Shown in pieces: positions 16,768-24,922 of a stretch of 64,000 nt of DNA; position 1 is the stretch's first letter; the number at the start of each line of letters is the position of its first letter. The DNA comes from Abyssalbus ytuae (GTDB taxonomy: Bacteria > Bacteroidota > Bacteroidia > Flavobacteriales > Flavobacteriaceae), in contig NZ_CP094358.1 in assembly GCF_022807975.1 (NCBI RefSeq), positions 3,534,001 to 3,598,000 on the forward strand, read 5' to 3'. The translations under genes and the position numbers were made by a program. Below the pieces are notes generated by a model. That model was not told the DNA's origin, did not search any database, and saw only the letters and a program-made list of their open reading frames with translations.

Positions 16768-16788
16768 CGTAATTATTCCAACTCTTTT
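16756..16788 (+). terminator. Hairpin across the stop codons of two convergent genes
   Basis: Arms GAGT-C-GGAATAA (16756-16767) and TTATTCC-A-ACTC (16773-16784) pair over 12 positions with one mismatch and a 5-nt loop; TTTT follows at 16785. The yebC stop is the last codon of the left arm and the opposite gene's stop is the first triplet of the right arm. Confidence 0.6.
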
Positions 16789-17384
16789 AAAATATTTTCA
16801 GCATCAGTGATGGTTTTTGAGTAATGTTTTGATACCCATTGGGTAAAAAACACAAAGAAAATCACGGCAATTACTAATGAACTGAGAAAAAGAGGTGATC
16901 CCAGGTATTTATTACTTTCCTCAATAATATTCCGGTCTTTAAATATTTTTAAAAAAACAGGTATTATCATAAACATCAAAGCCATTCCCAAAAAAATTCC
17001 CAGTTTACTTATTTTATAAAACAGTTGTTTCCCTTTGGTATATGAAGCAAATGTTTCTTTAAAATTATTTCGGGCAATATTAATCGAATTCATTTTTTTA
17101 ATAGCTTTTAGGGAAAGCAAGGGCAACACAGCAAGAATCAACATCGAAGCTAAACCGGCAGCTAATAGATACCAGGTGTCTAATTTTTTAAAGTTAGCCA
17201 AAATGAGTACTAAAACAATATAACATAATATAGCACTTAGCTTTTCGGGAATTGAAATTTTTTGTAGCCTGTTTTTATACTTTTCCTGTGTCATCTCCAA
17301 AATAATTTTATCGGTTAATTTTTTTTGTTTATCCAGTTCAACAGACATAGAGGCCCATAATGTTTTCATTTCATCTAATTCCAT
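16773..17384 (-). CDS. Membrane protein paired with an ECF sigma factor (putative anti-sigma)
   Basis: A 203-aa protein with a charged, cytoplasmic N-terminus (about residues 1-45, rich in Lys, Glu and Met) and four predicted TM helices (about 48-66, 71-93, 126-145 and 165-185). It starts 6 bp after the stop of the sigma factor on the same strand, which is the usual place for a membrane anti-sigma factor. I see no zinc anti-sigma motif (HxxxCxxC), so the function is inferred from position and topology only. The charged N-terminal helix is the likely sigma-binding part. Confidence 0.5.
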   Translation of the reverse strand: MELDEMKTLWASMSVELDKQKKLTDKIILEMTQEKYKNRLQKISIPEKLSAILCYIVLVLILANFKKLDTWYLLAAGLASMLILAVLPLLSLKAIKKMNSINIARNNFKETFASYTKGKQLFYKISKLGIFLGMALMFMIIPVFLKIFKDRNIIEESNKYLGSPLFLSSLVIAVIFFVFFTQWVSKHYSKTITDAENILKELE

Positions 17385-17390
17385 AATATT

Positions 17391-17876
17391 TTATTTATTC
17401 ATTGTGGATTTTAGTTTTAATTTAATCCTGTGTAAACGGGTTCCCACATTGGTTGGGGTAAAACCACTTATTTCGGCTATTTCTTCATAGCTTTTACCTT
17501 CAAGAAAAAGAAGGATCAACCCTTTTTCAACAGTATTTAACTTCTTAATACTACTGTATAACTGTGTAATGCGTTCTTCTTTTATGGTATCTTTTTCTTC
17601 AATGTGATTTATTACCACGTTTTCTATAGGAATTTTGACGCCGTTTCGTTTTTCCTTCTTCAAGTAGGTGATAGAAGTATTTAAAGCCACTTTATATATC
17701 CAGGTACTTATTTTTGATTCATTTCTGAAAGAGTCAAAATATTTCCATAGCTGATATACTATTTCCTGATAAAGGTCTTCCTGTTCGTTTTTATTGTTGG
17801 AATAGATAGTGGTAATTTTAAATATTATTCCTTCGTTATCCTTAACTGCTTTTATAAATTCTTTTTTATTATGCAT
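17391..17876 (-). CDS. ECF sigma-70 family sigma factor
   Basis: A 161-aa extracytoplasmic-function sigma factor that would direct RNA polymerase to a small regulon. Region 2 is visible with EDLYQEIVYQLWKYFDSFRNE and STWIYKVALNTSITYLKK, and region 4 with the helix-turn-helix GKSYEEIAEISGFTPTNVGTRLHRIK. Regions 1 and 3 are absent as expected. It is followed after 6 bp by a four-helix membrane protein that is the likely anti-sigma factor. The signal and targets are unknown. Confidence 0.9.
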   Translation of the reverse strand: MHNKKEFIKAVKDNEGIIFKITTIYSNNKNEQEDLYQEIVYQLWKYFDSFRNESKISTWIYKVALNTSITYLKKEKRNGVKIPIENVVINHIEEKDTIKEERITQLYSSIKKLNTVEKGLILLFLEGKSYEEIAEISGFTPTNVGTRLHRIKLKLKSTMNK

Positions 17877-18038
17877 TAATCAATTGATTACAGTTAATGA
17901 GTATAAGGTATCACAATAAAATCACATGAAAGGAGAAAAATATTTTGGAAATATTCTTTTTTATCTATTTAAATTGTTGGGTTACATTGTTTTAAAAAGA
18001 TACGATAATTGGTAATTTTTTTAATAGAATAGGATGAG

Positions 18039-19769
18039 TTATCTAGTTAACCGGTTGTTTATATAATTTTCAACTTCCTGCGAAAGAACAGGTAAGGTTA
18101 CTGCACCGTTTTTTAAAATAACTTCATGAAAATCTTTAATATCAAAAGCTTTTCTTAATTTTTTATCTGCTTTTTCCCTTAATTGTTTAATGGTGATTTC
18201 TCCCATTTTATAACTCAAAGCCTGCCCTGGCCACCCTATATAACGGTCTATTTCGGTATTTACTTCGTGCAGGGAAAGGGCGGTATTGTCTGCAAGAAAA
18301 TTTACAGCCTCTTCTCTTGTCCAGTCTTTATAATGTATACCAACATCTACAACCAGCCTGCATGCTCTCCACATTTCATAGGTGAATCTTCCGAAAAGTT
18401 CGTAAGGAGTTGTATACATGTTCATTTCTTCCCCAAGAAACTCGGCATATAAACCCCATCCTTCACCATAGGCACTTATGTAGTAATTTTTTCTAAAATC
18501 AGGAATATCATTCAGTTCTCTGGCAATGGTAATGCCTAAATGATGCCCCGGAACCGCTTCATGCAGGGTGAGTGCGGGCAGGTTGTACAATGGCCTGGAG
18601 GGAAGATTGTGGGTGTTTACCCAGTATATTCCTGGAGTGCCTTTTTTCATATTGCCGGGTACATACCTTCCCGCCGTATAATTGGGAGCTATTTCCTCAG
18701 GAACAGGTTTTACGGTAAAAGGTAATTCATAAAGTTTTTTGAATAATGAGGGTAATTCCCCTTCTGATTTTTTACTCAACCAGGCAGCTCTGCTTAATAA
18801 TTCCATAGGGGTTTTGGCATAAAACTGTCGGTCGGTGCGCAAAAAAATTATAAAATCATTAAAAGTTCCTTTAAAATTTAAATCGGATATGATAGTATCC
18901 ATCCGGTTTCTGATCCTTTTCACTTCTTTCATTCCCAGGTTAAAAACAGAATCGGGAGTAATATTGAGAGTAGTGTAAAATTTCACACGGTCTTCATAAT
19001 AAGCTTTTCCTTTTTTTATATGTTTTATACCTGTTTGGGAAGGTGCAGAAGGCAAATATTCCTCTTCAAAAAAATTATATAGCTTTTTATAGACAGGTAA
19101 TATTTTGGCTGAAATAATTGTTTTTCCTTTTTCCTGAAGTTGCTTTCTTTCTTCCTGGTTTATTGTAGCAGGGATTTTTTTAAAAGGTTGATAAAAAGGA
19201 TTTTTATCAATGTCAGTATCAATCCATAACTCCATAAGGTTCAGGGTGTTTTTTACCACCACTTTGGGCCGCATTACCTTTTCTTCAATACCCTGTTTGA
19301 GTAATTGGATATTGTGTTCAATATATTGAGTATAACCGGCAAGCCAATCAAAATAGTTTTCATAATCTTTTTTTGATGCAAAAGGAAATTTGTTTAAAAT
19401 AAAAACAGGATGGTTGTAAAATCCTCCTTCGGAATTAAAAGGCATGAAAAATATTTGATAGTCAACAAAGCTTAATTCATTTTTTAACTTCATCAACATA
19501 ATTTCTTTGCTAATGTTTTGTTGATGCGTAAGTTTTTCAGAAGATATTTTTTCTAATATTTCTGCTTGCTCTCTCAATAATCCGGCCCTTTCTTTATATT
19601 GTGCAACAGTTAAGTAACTATAACGGGAAGGCTGCTCCTTGTTTTCATTCTCAGTATTATATTGTTTGTAAATAGTTTCAATATCACTAAATACTTTTTC
19701 AATATCAGTAGTTTGTGCAAATACTATGGTATTAGTAAACACTAAAAGGAAGAGGAGAGGAAGTCTCAT
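18039..19769 (-). CDS. DUF885 family protein, exported metallopeptidase-like
   Basis: A 576-aa exported protein of the DUF885 family, related in fold to zinc carboxypeptidases and M3-like enzymes. A Sec signal peptide (MRLPLLFLLVFTNTIVFA) ends before Q19. The metal site is HEAVPGHH (residues 403-410), with the HE pair and the second His six residues on; the downstream YGEGWGLYAEFLGEEM carries the third acidic ligand as in related peptidases. It lies 62 bp after the kdnB stop in the same direction but separated by inverted repeats in the gap (GTTTGCCAAA and TTTGGCAAAC, 19789-19822), a probable terminator pair. Substrate unknown. Confidence 0.85.
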   Translation of the reverse strand: MRLPLLFLLVFTNTIVFAQTTDIEKVFSDIETIYKQYNTENENKEQPSRYSYLTVAQYKERAGLLREQAEILEKISSEKLTHQQNISKEIMLMKLKNELSFVDYQIFFMPFNSEGGFYNHPVFILNKFPFASKKDYENYFDWLAGYTQYIEHNIQLLKQGIEEKVMRPKVVVKNTLNLMELWIDTDIDKNPFYQPFKKIPATINQEERKQLQEKGKTIISAKILPVYKKLYNFFEEEYLPSAPSQTGIKHIKKGKAYYEDRVKFYTTLNITPDSVFNLGMKEVKRIRNRMDTIISDLNFKGTFNDFIIFLRTDRQFYAKTPMELLSRAAWLSKKSEGELPSLFKKLYELPFTVKPVPEEIAPNYTAGRYVPGNMKKGTPGIYWVNTHNLPSRPLYNLPALTLHEAVPGHHLGITIARELNDIPDFRKNYYISAYGEGWGLYAEFLGEEMNMYTTPYELFGRFTYEMWRACRLVVDVGIHYKDWTREEAVNFLADNTALSLHEVNTEIDRYIGWPGQALSYKMGEITIKQLREKADKKLRKAFDIKDFHEVILKNGAVTLPVLSQEVENYINNRLTR

Positions 19770-19834
19770 ATGATTATTAGATAACGTCCGTTTGCCAAAT
19801 TACTTTTTAAAATTTGGCAAACGGGCTTTGTGGA

Positions 19835-20920
19835 TTACATCTTTTCGTACAGGCTTCGTATTTTTTCCCTGGAAATTTTATTTTTCCAGTCATCTCCAAG
19901 GGCATTTTCCCAAAGAGGTTCCAATCCAAGAGCTACATCCATCATAATGTCAAAGTCCTGATCAGAAAGGTTGGCACAGAGACCTGAAGGCAGCTCAATA
20001 TTATGCTTTTCTTTCATTTCTTTAAAAATTTTCACACCTTCAGGGTAATATTCATCTAAATGATTAAAAACTATGCAATTGCCTATTCCATGTTTGGTTC
20101 CTAATAAATAGGACAAACCATAACTTAATGCGTGTGCTATCCCTACCTGGGAATAAGCTATGCTCATACCACCATGCCAGGATGCCATCATAAGCTTATC
20201 CTGAGATTCTTCTTCGGAAATTCCATTACTTAAAAATACTTCAAAACAAAGTTCCTGAGCTTTTTCTCCGTAGCTTTGACTGAAAGCATTTAAATAGCTG
20301 CCGTTTAACGATTCCACACAATGAATATAGCAGTCCATTCCTGTATAAAACCATTGATTCTTTGGTACATCTTTGGTTAATTCAGGATCCAGGATTACCT
20401 GATCAAAAGGAGTATGGTCTGAATTAATTCCTAATTTTCTCTTGGGGCCGGTAAGCACCGTGGTTCTGGATACTTCTGCACCGGTGCCACTTATTGTAGG
20501 GATTCCTACATGATATATGGCTTCTTTATGGACAAGGTCCCATCCCTGGTAATCTTCGGCATTTCCTTTATTGTTTAGCATAATGGCAACGGCTTTTGCC
20601 AGGTCTAATATACTACCTCCGCCAATACCTATAATACCGGAGGGTAATTCGTTGTAAAGAGATCTGATTTGTGACACCAATGCGTCAACCTGTTCTGTTT
20701 TTGGTTCCTCTTCAGTTGATATAAATATGACTTTGTCATTAAACATTAACGGTATCCTGGATGTTAACCATTCGTTTTTTTCAAAGACGTCATCAACTAA
20801 AAAGATAAATGGTTTTTCGGAGCTGATACGTTTAGGCATAATAATTTCGTTTAGCTGATTAAAGCTACTCCTGCCAAAAACCACTCTTGGAACCATCGGA
20901 AAATTTCTGTATTTCATCAA
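19835..20920 (-). CDS. kdnB: 3-deoxy-alpha-D-manno-octulosonate 8-oxidase-like Fe-ADH (KdnB)
   Basis: Iron-type alcohol dehydrogenase fold, 361 aa. The NAD site is GIGGGSILDLAK and the metal ligands are D196, H200, H263 and H277 (segments TGMDCYIHC, GIAHALSYG and KHGIGNC). The whole sequence follows Shewanella KdnB as I remember it, which oxidises C8 of Kdo so that KdnA can aminate it to 8-amino-3,8-dideoxy-Kdo; shared segments include YQGWDL, PTISGTGAE, QWFYTGMDCYIHCVESL and MSIAYSQVG. It follows a HAD gene by 4 bp and kdsB, so a Kdo role fits. KdnA is not in the window. I name it with moderate confidence, since generic Fe-ADHs share part of this pattern. Confidence 0.75.
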   Translation of the reverse strand: MMKYRNFPMVPRVVFGRSSFNQLNEIIMPKRISSEKPFIFLVDDVFEKNEWLTSRIPLMFNDKVIFISTEEEPKTEQVDALVSQIRSLYNELPSGIIGIGGGSILDLAKAVAIMLNNKGNAEDYQGWDLVHKEAIYHVGIPTISGTGAEVSRTTVLTGPKRKLGINSDHTPFDQVILDPELTKDVPKNQWFYTGMDCYIHCVESLNGSYLNAFSQSYGEKAQELCFEVFLSNGISEEESQDKLMMASWHGGMSIAYSQVGIAHALSYGLSYLLGTKHGIGNCIVFNHLDEYYPEGVKIFKEMKEKHNIELPSGLCANLSDQDFDIMMDVALGLEPLWENALGDDWKNKISREKIRSLYEKM

Positions 20921-20924
20921 TTGC

Positions 20925-21623
20925 TTATAAATATTTTAAAACTTCTTTAATATTTTCTACGGTTTTGTATCCACCATTATTATCATCTTCATGTACAAGT
21001 TCGTGTTGCCAGGTGGTGTGAAAAGGAACATGTATAGCATGAGCTCCAATATTGACAATTGGTAACACATCGGATTTTAATGAATTGCCTATCATTAAAA
21101 ATTCCTTTGTGTTAATTTCAAGGTGCTCTAATAGGTTCTGGTAGTTATGTTCTTTTTTATCACTCAAAACTTCAATATGGTGAAAATATTGAGACAATCC
21201 GGATTTTTCTAATTTGCGTTCCTGATCTAACAAATCGCCTTTGGTAAGTAGAATTAACCGGTAATTTTCACTTAATTGTTGTAATACTTCTTCAATGCCG
21301 TCTAAAAGTTCTACAGGCTTTGCAATTAGTTTTTTTCCTAAATCTAAAATTTGAGAAATTATTTGGGTTGAAATTTTTCCGTTAGAAAGGTCCAGTGCAC
21401 TTTCTATCATGGAAAGGGTGAAGCCTTTTATACCATATCCATACAAATCAAGATTTTGAATTTCTACTTTAAAAAGTTCCTGATCTATTTTGTTTTCAGT
21501 TTCGTAACCAGCAAGCAGTTTTGCAAATTCATGCTCGGTTTGCCTAAAATATGTTTCATTCACCCACAGGGTGTCATCGGCATCAAAGCCGATAACTTTT
21601 ATGTTTTTGTAGTTTACTTCCAT
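20925..21623 (-). CDS. HAD-superfamily hydrolase in the Kdo cluster
   Basis: A 232-aa HAD hydrolase with a helical cap (C1 type, about residues 25-95). Catalytic motifs are the nucleophile segment [10 protein letters not shown] (DxD), the Thr/Ser motif ILLTKGD, a Lys further on, and [12 protein letters not shown], a variant of the final GDxxxD motif in which the first acid is Asn. It is not KdsC-like, which is a shorter capless enzyme; it resembles YjjG-type phosphatases. Its start overlaps the kdsB stop by 10 bp and it precedes kdnB by 4 bp, so it belongs to the Kdo cluster. The substrate is unknown. Confidence 0.8.
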   Translation of the reverse strand: MEVNYKNIKVIGFDADDTLWVNETYFRQTEHEFAKLLAGYETENKIDQELFKVEIQNLDLYGYGIKGFTLSMIESALDLSNGKISTQIISQILDLGKKLIAKPVELLDGIEEVLQQLSENYRLILLTKGDLLDQERKLEKSGLSQYFHHIEVLSDKKEHNYQNLLEHLEINTKEFLMIGNSLKSDVLPIVNIGAHAIHVPFHTTWQHELVHEDDNNGGYKTVENIKEVLKYL

Positions 21624-22345
21624 GCTTTTTTAGCTCGTTCAAGATCTTCGGGTGTGTCAATTTCAATTCCTTGAATGTCTGTTTCGACCATTTTAATTTT
21701 CTTTCCGTATTCGAGGTACCTGATAGCTTCAATTTTTTCAGTAGCTTCAAGTGGTAACATCGGTAAACGTTTAAAATCGGTTATAGCTTGTTTTCTAAAA
21801 GCATACACACCTTTGTGTTTAAAGTAGCGTACACCGGTATCGGTTGCTCTGGGGTAAGGAATGGGGGACCGGGAAAAATATAATGCAAAATTTCTGTTGT
21901 CTACAATGACTTTTACTGTATTGGGGTTATTTATTTCATCCCAATCAGTGATATGGGTCATAAGGGAAGCGAGGTCTATTTCTTTATTTTTATCATGTTT
22001 GAAAACTTCAATAACATCATGCAGGCTTTGCCTGTCAGAAAAGGGTTCGTCACCTTGCACATTTACCACAATGTCTATATCCATCTTTTCCACTGCCTCT
22101 GCTATCCTGTCACTCCCACAATCGTGCTCCTGCGTACTCATAATGGCTTTCCCGCCAATACTTTCAATTTCTTTAAATATAATATCATTGTCAGTAACCA
22201 CAAAAACATCATCAAACAGGCCGGTATCTATTACAGCTTCATAAGTTCTCGATATAACAGTTTTTCCTCCAAGGTCCTGCATAAGTTTGCCAGGAAACCT
22301 TGAAGCCGCATAACGGGCAGGAATCATAGAAATTATTTTCATCAA
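21614..22345 (-). CDS. kdsB: 3-deoxy-manno-octulosonate cytidylyltransferase
   Basis: Activates Kdo as CMP-Kdo for lipopolysaccharide core synthesis; in Shewanella the same enzyme activates 8-amino-Kdo. The 243 aa match the family: the nucleotide-binding start [27 protein letters not shown] with the metal-binding Asp, and the C-terminal [20 protein letters not shown]. First gene of the kdsB-HAD-kdnB unit, with a possible -7 box upstream. The adjacent KdnB-like gene suggests the CMP product may be the amino sugar. Confidence 0.95.
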   Translation of the reverse strand: MMKIISMIPARYAASRFPGKLMQDLGGKTVISRTYEAVIDTGLFDDVFVVTDNDIIFKEIESIGGKAIMSTQEHDCGSDRIAEAVEKMDIDIVVNVQGDEPFSDRQSLHDVIEVFKHDKNKEIDLASLMTHITDWDEINNPNTVKVIVDNRNFALYFSRSPIPYPRATDTGVRYFKHKGVYAFRKQAITDFKRLPMLPLEATEKIEAIRYLEYGKKIKMVETDIQGIEIDTPEDLERAKKAWK

Positions 22346-22362
22346 ATTGCTTTATGAGATTT

Positions 22363-22370
22363 CAAAAATA
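22363..22370 (-). promoter_or_regulatory. Candidate -7 element of kdsB-HAD-kdnB
   Basis: TATTTTTG on the minus strand matches TAnnTTTG, 17 bp before the kdsB start. I see no TTG at the -33 distance, and the gap to DUF4126 is only 42 bp. Confidence 0.35.
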
Positions 22371-22387
22371 CAGTTTATAATTGATTT

Positions 22388-22954
22388 TTAAATTTTATGT
22401 GCGCGTATTTTTTTATACACCCAAATAATCATTACTAAAATAATAATTGCCAGGATAATAGCCAGAACAGGAGCAAATATGGAAGCGGTAGACATCAAAA
22501 TTGAGGTTCCGGTTTCGGCCGTTGAAACAATAGGATTTCCTGTGCCTGCCGTAGTTGCACTGGATGTTAAACGTGTGGCGGAGGCAGCTCCTTTAATGGC
22601 ACTTGCAGTACCACCACCTGCTATTATAGCCAGTGACCATGTAATTAATGGGTTTAAATCGGCAGCCGTGGATACTACCACGGCGGTTCCGGCAATGGCT
22701 GCAAGAGGCACTGCTATCGTATCCAGTAAATTATCTATAAAGGGAATGTAATACGCAAAAATTTCTATAATCATTGCAAGTCCCAGGGTTATAAGCGCAG
22801 GTAAAGTACCTATCCATTCCCAGTTTTCATTTAAACTCCAAATGTCAAAATAGGAGGCAAGACTTAGTGCAAACAGAGGCAAAAAAACCCTGAATCCAAC
22901 CGATGCCGCGAGGCCTATCCCTAAAAAAACACTAATTATGGTTTCCGTAGTCAT
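22388..22954 (-). CDS. DUF4126 inner-membrane protein
   Basis: A 188-aa membrane protein with about five hydrophobic segments (roughly residues 6-28, 46-66, 72-95, 100-125 and 155-182). It matches the DUF4126 pattern: GIGLAASVGFRVFLPLFALSLAS near the N-terminus, then VVVSTAADLNPLITWSLAIIAGGGTAS and an Ala/Thr-rich segment with GNPIVSTAETG. The function is unknown; family members are widespread single-gene membrane proteins. It is followed by kdsB after 42 bp in the same direction, with no evident terminator. Confidence 0.8.
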   Translation of the reverse strand: MTTETIISVFLGIGLAASVGFRVFLPLFALSLASYFDIWSLNENWEWIGTLPALITLGLAMIIEIFAYYIPFIDNLLDTIAVPLAAIAGTAVVVSTAADLNPLITWSLAIIAGGGTASAIKGAASATRLTSSATTAGTGNPIVSTAETGTSILMSTASIFAPVLAIILAIIILVMIIWVYKKIRAHKI

Positions 22955-23028
22955 ATTAATTGTTTAATATCTGCACACCAAATGTGTATGTAAGTTAAAA
23001 AAACTTGTTTAATTATTTAGTACATTTC

Positions 23029-23880
23029 TTATCCGGCTACAGTTTCGCAAATATAATCAGGAGTGATGCCCAAAGTTTTAATCATAAACTCTGCCTGATC
23101 GGGAATTGTGTTTCCGGTTAATACTAATGCAGTATCTATGCCAAATTTATTAGCTCCGATAATATCGGTTGTTAAAGTGTCACCCACCATCAAAATCTCA
23201 CTTTTTTTAAAATGTCGTTTAGGAGATATATGTTCATATGCATAATTAAAAATTTGTATATCGGGTTTTCCGAACTTTATAAAATGTTTTCCTGTTATTT
23301 TTTCAAGGATATCTGCAATACTTCCTATTGCAACTGCAATATCATTTTTATTCATAGGATAAATAAGGTCGGTATTGGCTACAACTACGGGAATATTTCT
23401 CATTCTCAATAAATTCACTGTGTTGTTTATTGCTGTTTGCCAGTCAAAACCTTCATCATCTAAAAGTACTAAAGCATTAACATCATTAATTTTATCGCTG
23501 TTAAAGTTTAAATCGTTTACAGGAATTACCTCTCTTCTTGTACTTTTAATATAATGTGCAGATTGCTCAGTACCCAGATAAGCGATTTTACCTTTTTTGA
23601 TCTTGCTTTGTAAAAAACTTTTAGCCAGCATTATGGAAGTTACAAATTTACTTATCGGAATGTCCTTAAACCCGAGGCAGGCATAGTCCTTAGCCAGCAT
23701 TTCAGGACTTTTAGAAGCATCGTTGGTAAGGATAATATAATCTATTCCTTTATTTTGTAATTCAATTATAGCTTCCTGGGCACCGGTAATTATGCCATTA
23801 TAGTTTTTTAAAACACCAAAAGAATCAAAAAAAACTGCCTTGTAATTTTTAGTTATTTCCCGGAATGAATGTAATTGCAT
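23029..23880 (-). CDS. HAD-IIA phosphatase with altered nucleophile motif
   Basis: A 283-aa HAD-IIA hydrolase (NagD-like, with a large alpha/beta cap). Motif I is FFDSFGVL: the nucleophile D19 is present, but the +2 Asp used as acid/base by most HAD phosphatases is F21, as in some HAD-IIA subfamilies with aromatic residues there. Motif II is LTNDAS, the Lys is in FGKPDIQIF, and motif III is MVGDTLTTDIIGA. It follows the kinase gene after 1 bp, and is the last of the GS-like/kinase/HAD operon. A phosphatase opposite a kinase in one operon may mean a salvage or repair function; substrate unknown. Confidence 0.8.
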   Translation of the reverse strand: MQLHSFREITKNYKAVFFDSFGVLKNYNGIITGAQEAIIELQNKGIDYIILTNDASKSPEMLAKDYACLGFKDIPISKFVTSIMLAKSFLQSKIKKGKIAYLGTEQSAHYIKSTRREVIPVNDLNFNSDKINDVNALVLLDDEGFDWQTAINNTVNLLRMRNIPVVVANTDLIYPMNKNDIAVAIGSIADILEKITGKHFIKFGKPDIQIFNYAYEHISPKRHFKKSEILMVGDTLTTDIIGANKFGIDTALVLTGNTIPDQAEFMIKTLGITPDYICETVAG

Positions 23881-23881
23881 T

Positions 23882-24919
23882 TTAAAGTTTTAAGGTGGTT
23901 AAAATTTTCTCAGGATCATACCTGTCAATATTTGGAAGATATATGCTGAAAGCTTCCGATATTAATTTTTCGGCATAAGGGTTAAGGAAGAAATAATTGC
24001 CTAATCTCACTACATAATGTAAAATAAAAAACCTGTATGCCTCTTTTATGAATAGTATTTCGGTTTTGCTTAAAGGAAATATTTTATGATAGGATTTTAA
24101 AAAGATGATAAACCTGTTTTCCATTAACGGATCTATCAGATAACTGAATATGGTTTTATCTCCTTCGGCCCTTACCACTCTGGCCCAGAAATAAAAATCT
24201 ATGGTTCTTGGGCTCATTCTAAACCAATCATAATCCCATCTGGAATAAAAATTAAAGTCTTTGTCTACCGAAAAGTTTCCTATATTCCAATCTATAAAAA
24301 CCGGAAGCTTTTCAAACCCGGCATATCCTAATTTCCCAGAATTTTCTAAAAACAAATCACATTGTTTTAGAATTTCTTTTTTGTAAATTTTTAGTCTCGA
24401 TTCTTTATCTTCATTGAGAATATTTTGTAAGTCTGTTATATCACTTTCCATTGTTTTGGATGATGCAGGTAATTCATTAACAATGTCGTGACAAGCCTTG
24501 TGGAAGTGAGCTAGTTGACTTCCTAACTTTATTATTTGCTCTTCATTTAAAATTTTGGGCAGTTTTTTATCAATACGTATAGGATTATAAAATACAACCC
24601 AAACATCAAGCCCTGATCTTTCATAACGGTAAGTAAATATTTCGTTTCCTTTATTTAATGATCTGGCTATGAACTGGTCAAAAGGAAATAAAAGGTTGTT
24701 GGCTAATACGTTTATTATTTTATGATCTTCTTTAAAGTAATCGTGCCGCCCGAAATAGGAAAGTTTAGCGATAATATAACCGCTTTTTTCAAATGTTACC
24801 CTGAATACGTGGTTGGTAGAAACTTTTGCACTGATATCCTCAATTTTGCTGATTTTTTTATCGGCATTAAATTTACTCCAGGCCAGTTGAATTATTGTTG
24901 TGTAATCTACAAAACGCAT
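23882..24919 (-). CDS. APH-fold small-molecule kinase
   Basis: A 345-aa kinase of the aminoglycoside phosphotransferase (APH/choline-kinase-like) fold. An N-lobe Lys appears in the YIIAKLSYFG segment; the catalytic loop is FIDWNIGNFSV, matching H-x-D-x4-N with the Asp and Asn but Ile for the His; the metal-binding Asp is in RWDYDWFRMSP followed by TIDFYFW. Such kinases phosphorylate hydroxyls of small molecules, for example choline, ethanolamine, homoserine or sugars. It starts 3 bp after the GS-like gene and ends 1 bp before the HAD gene, so the three are one operon. No drug-resistance role is implied. Confidence 0.75.
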   Translation of the reverse strand: MRFVDYTTIIQLAWSKFNADKKISKIEDISAKVSTNHVFRVTFEKSGYIIAKLSYFGRHDYFKEDHKIINVLANNLLFPFDQFIARSLNKGNEIFTYRYERSGLDVWVVFYNPIRIDKKLPKILNEEQIIKLGSQLAHFHKACHDIVNELPASSKTMESDITDLQNILNEDKESRLKIYKKEILKQCDLFLENSGKLGYAGFEKLPVFIDWNIGNFSVDKDFNFYSRWDYDWFRMSPRTIDFYFWARVVRAEGDKTIFSYLIDPLMENRFIIFLKSYHKIFPLSKTEILFIKEAYRFFILHYVVRLGNYFFLNPYAEKLISEAFSIYLPNIDRYDPEKILTTLKL

Positions 24920-24922
24920 AAT

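Noticed and set aside
21861-22303. Two plus-strand frames inside kdsB
   Set aside because: Antisense shadows of kdsB codons without recognisable features.
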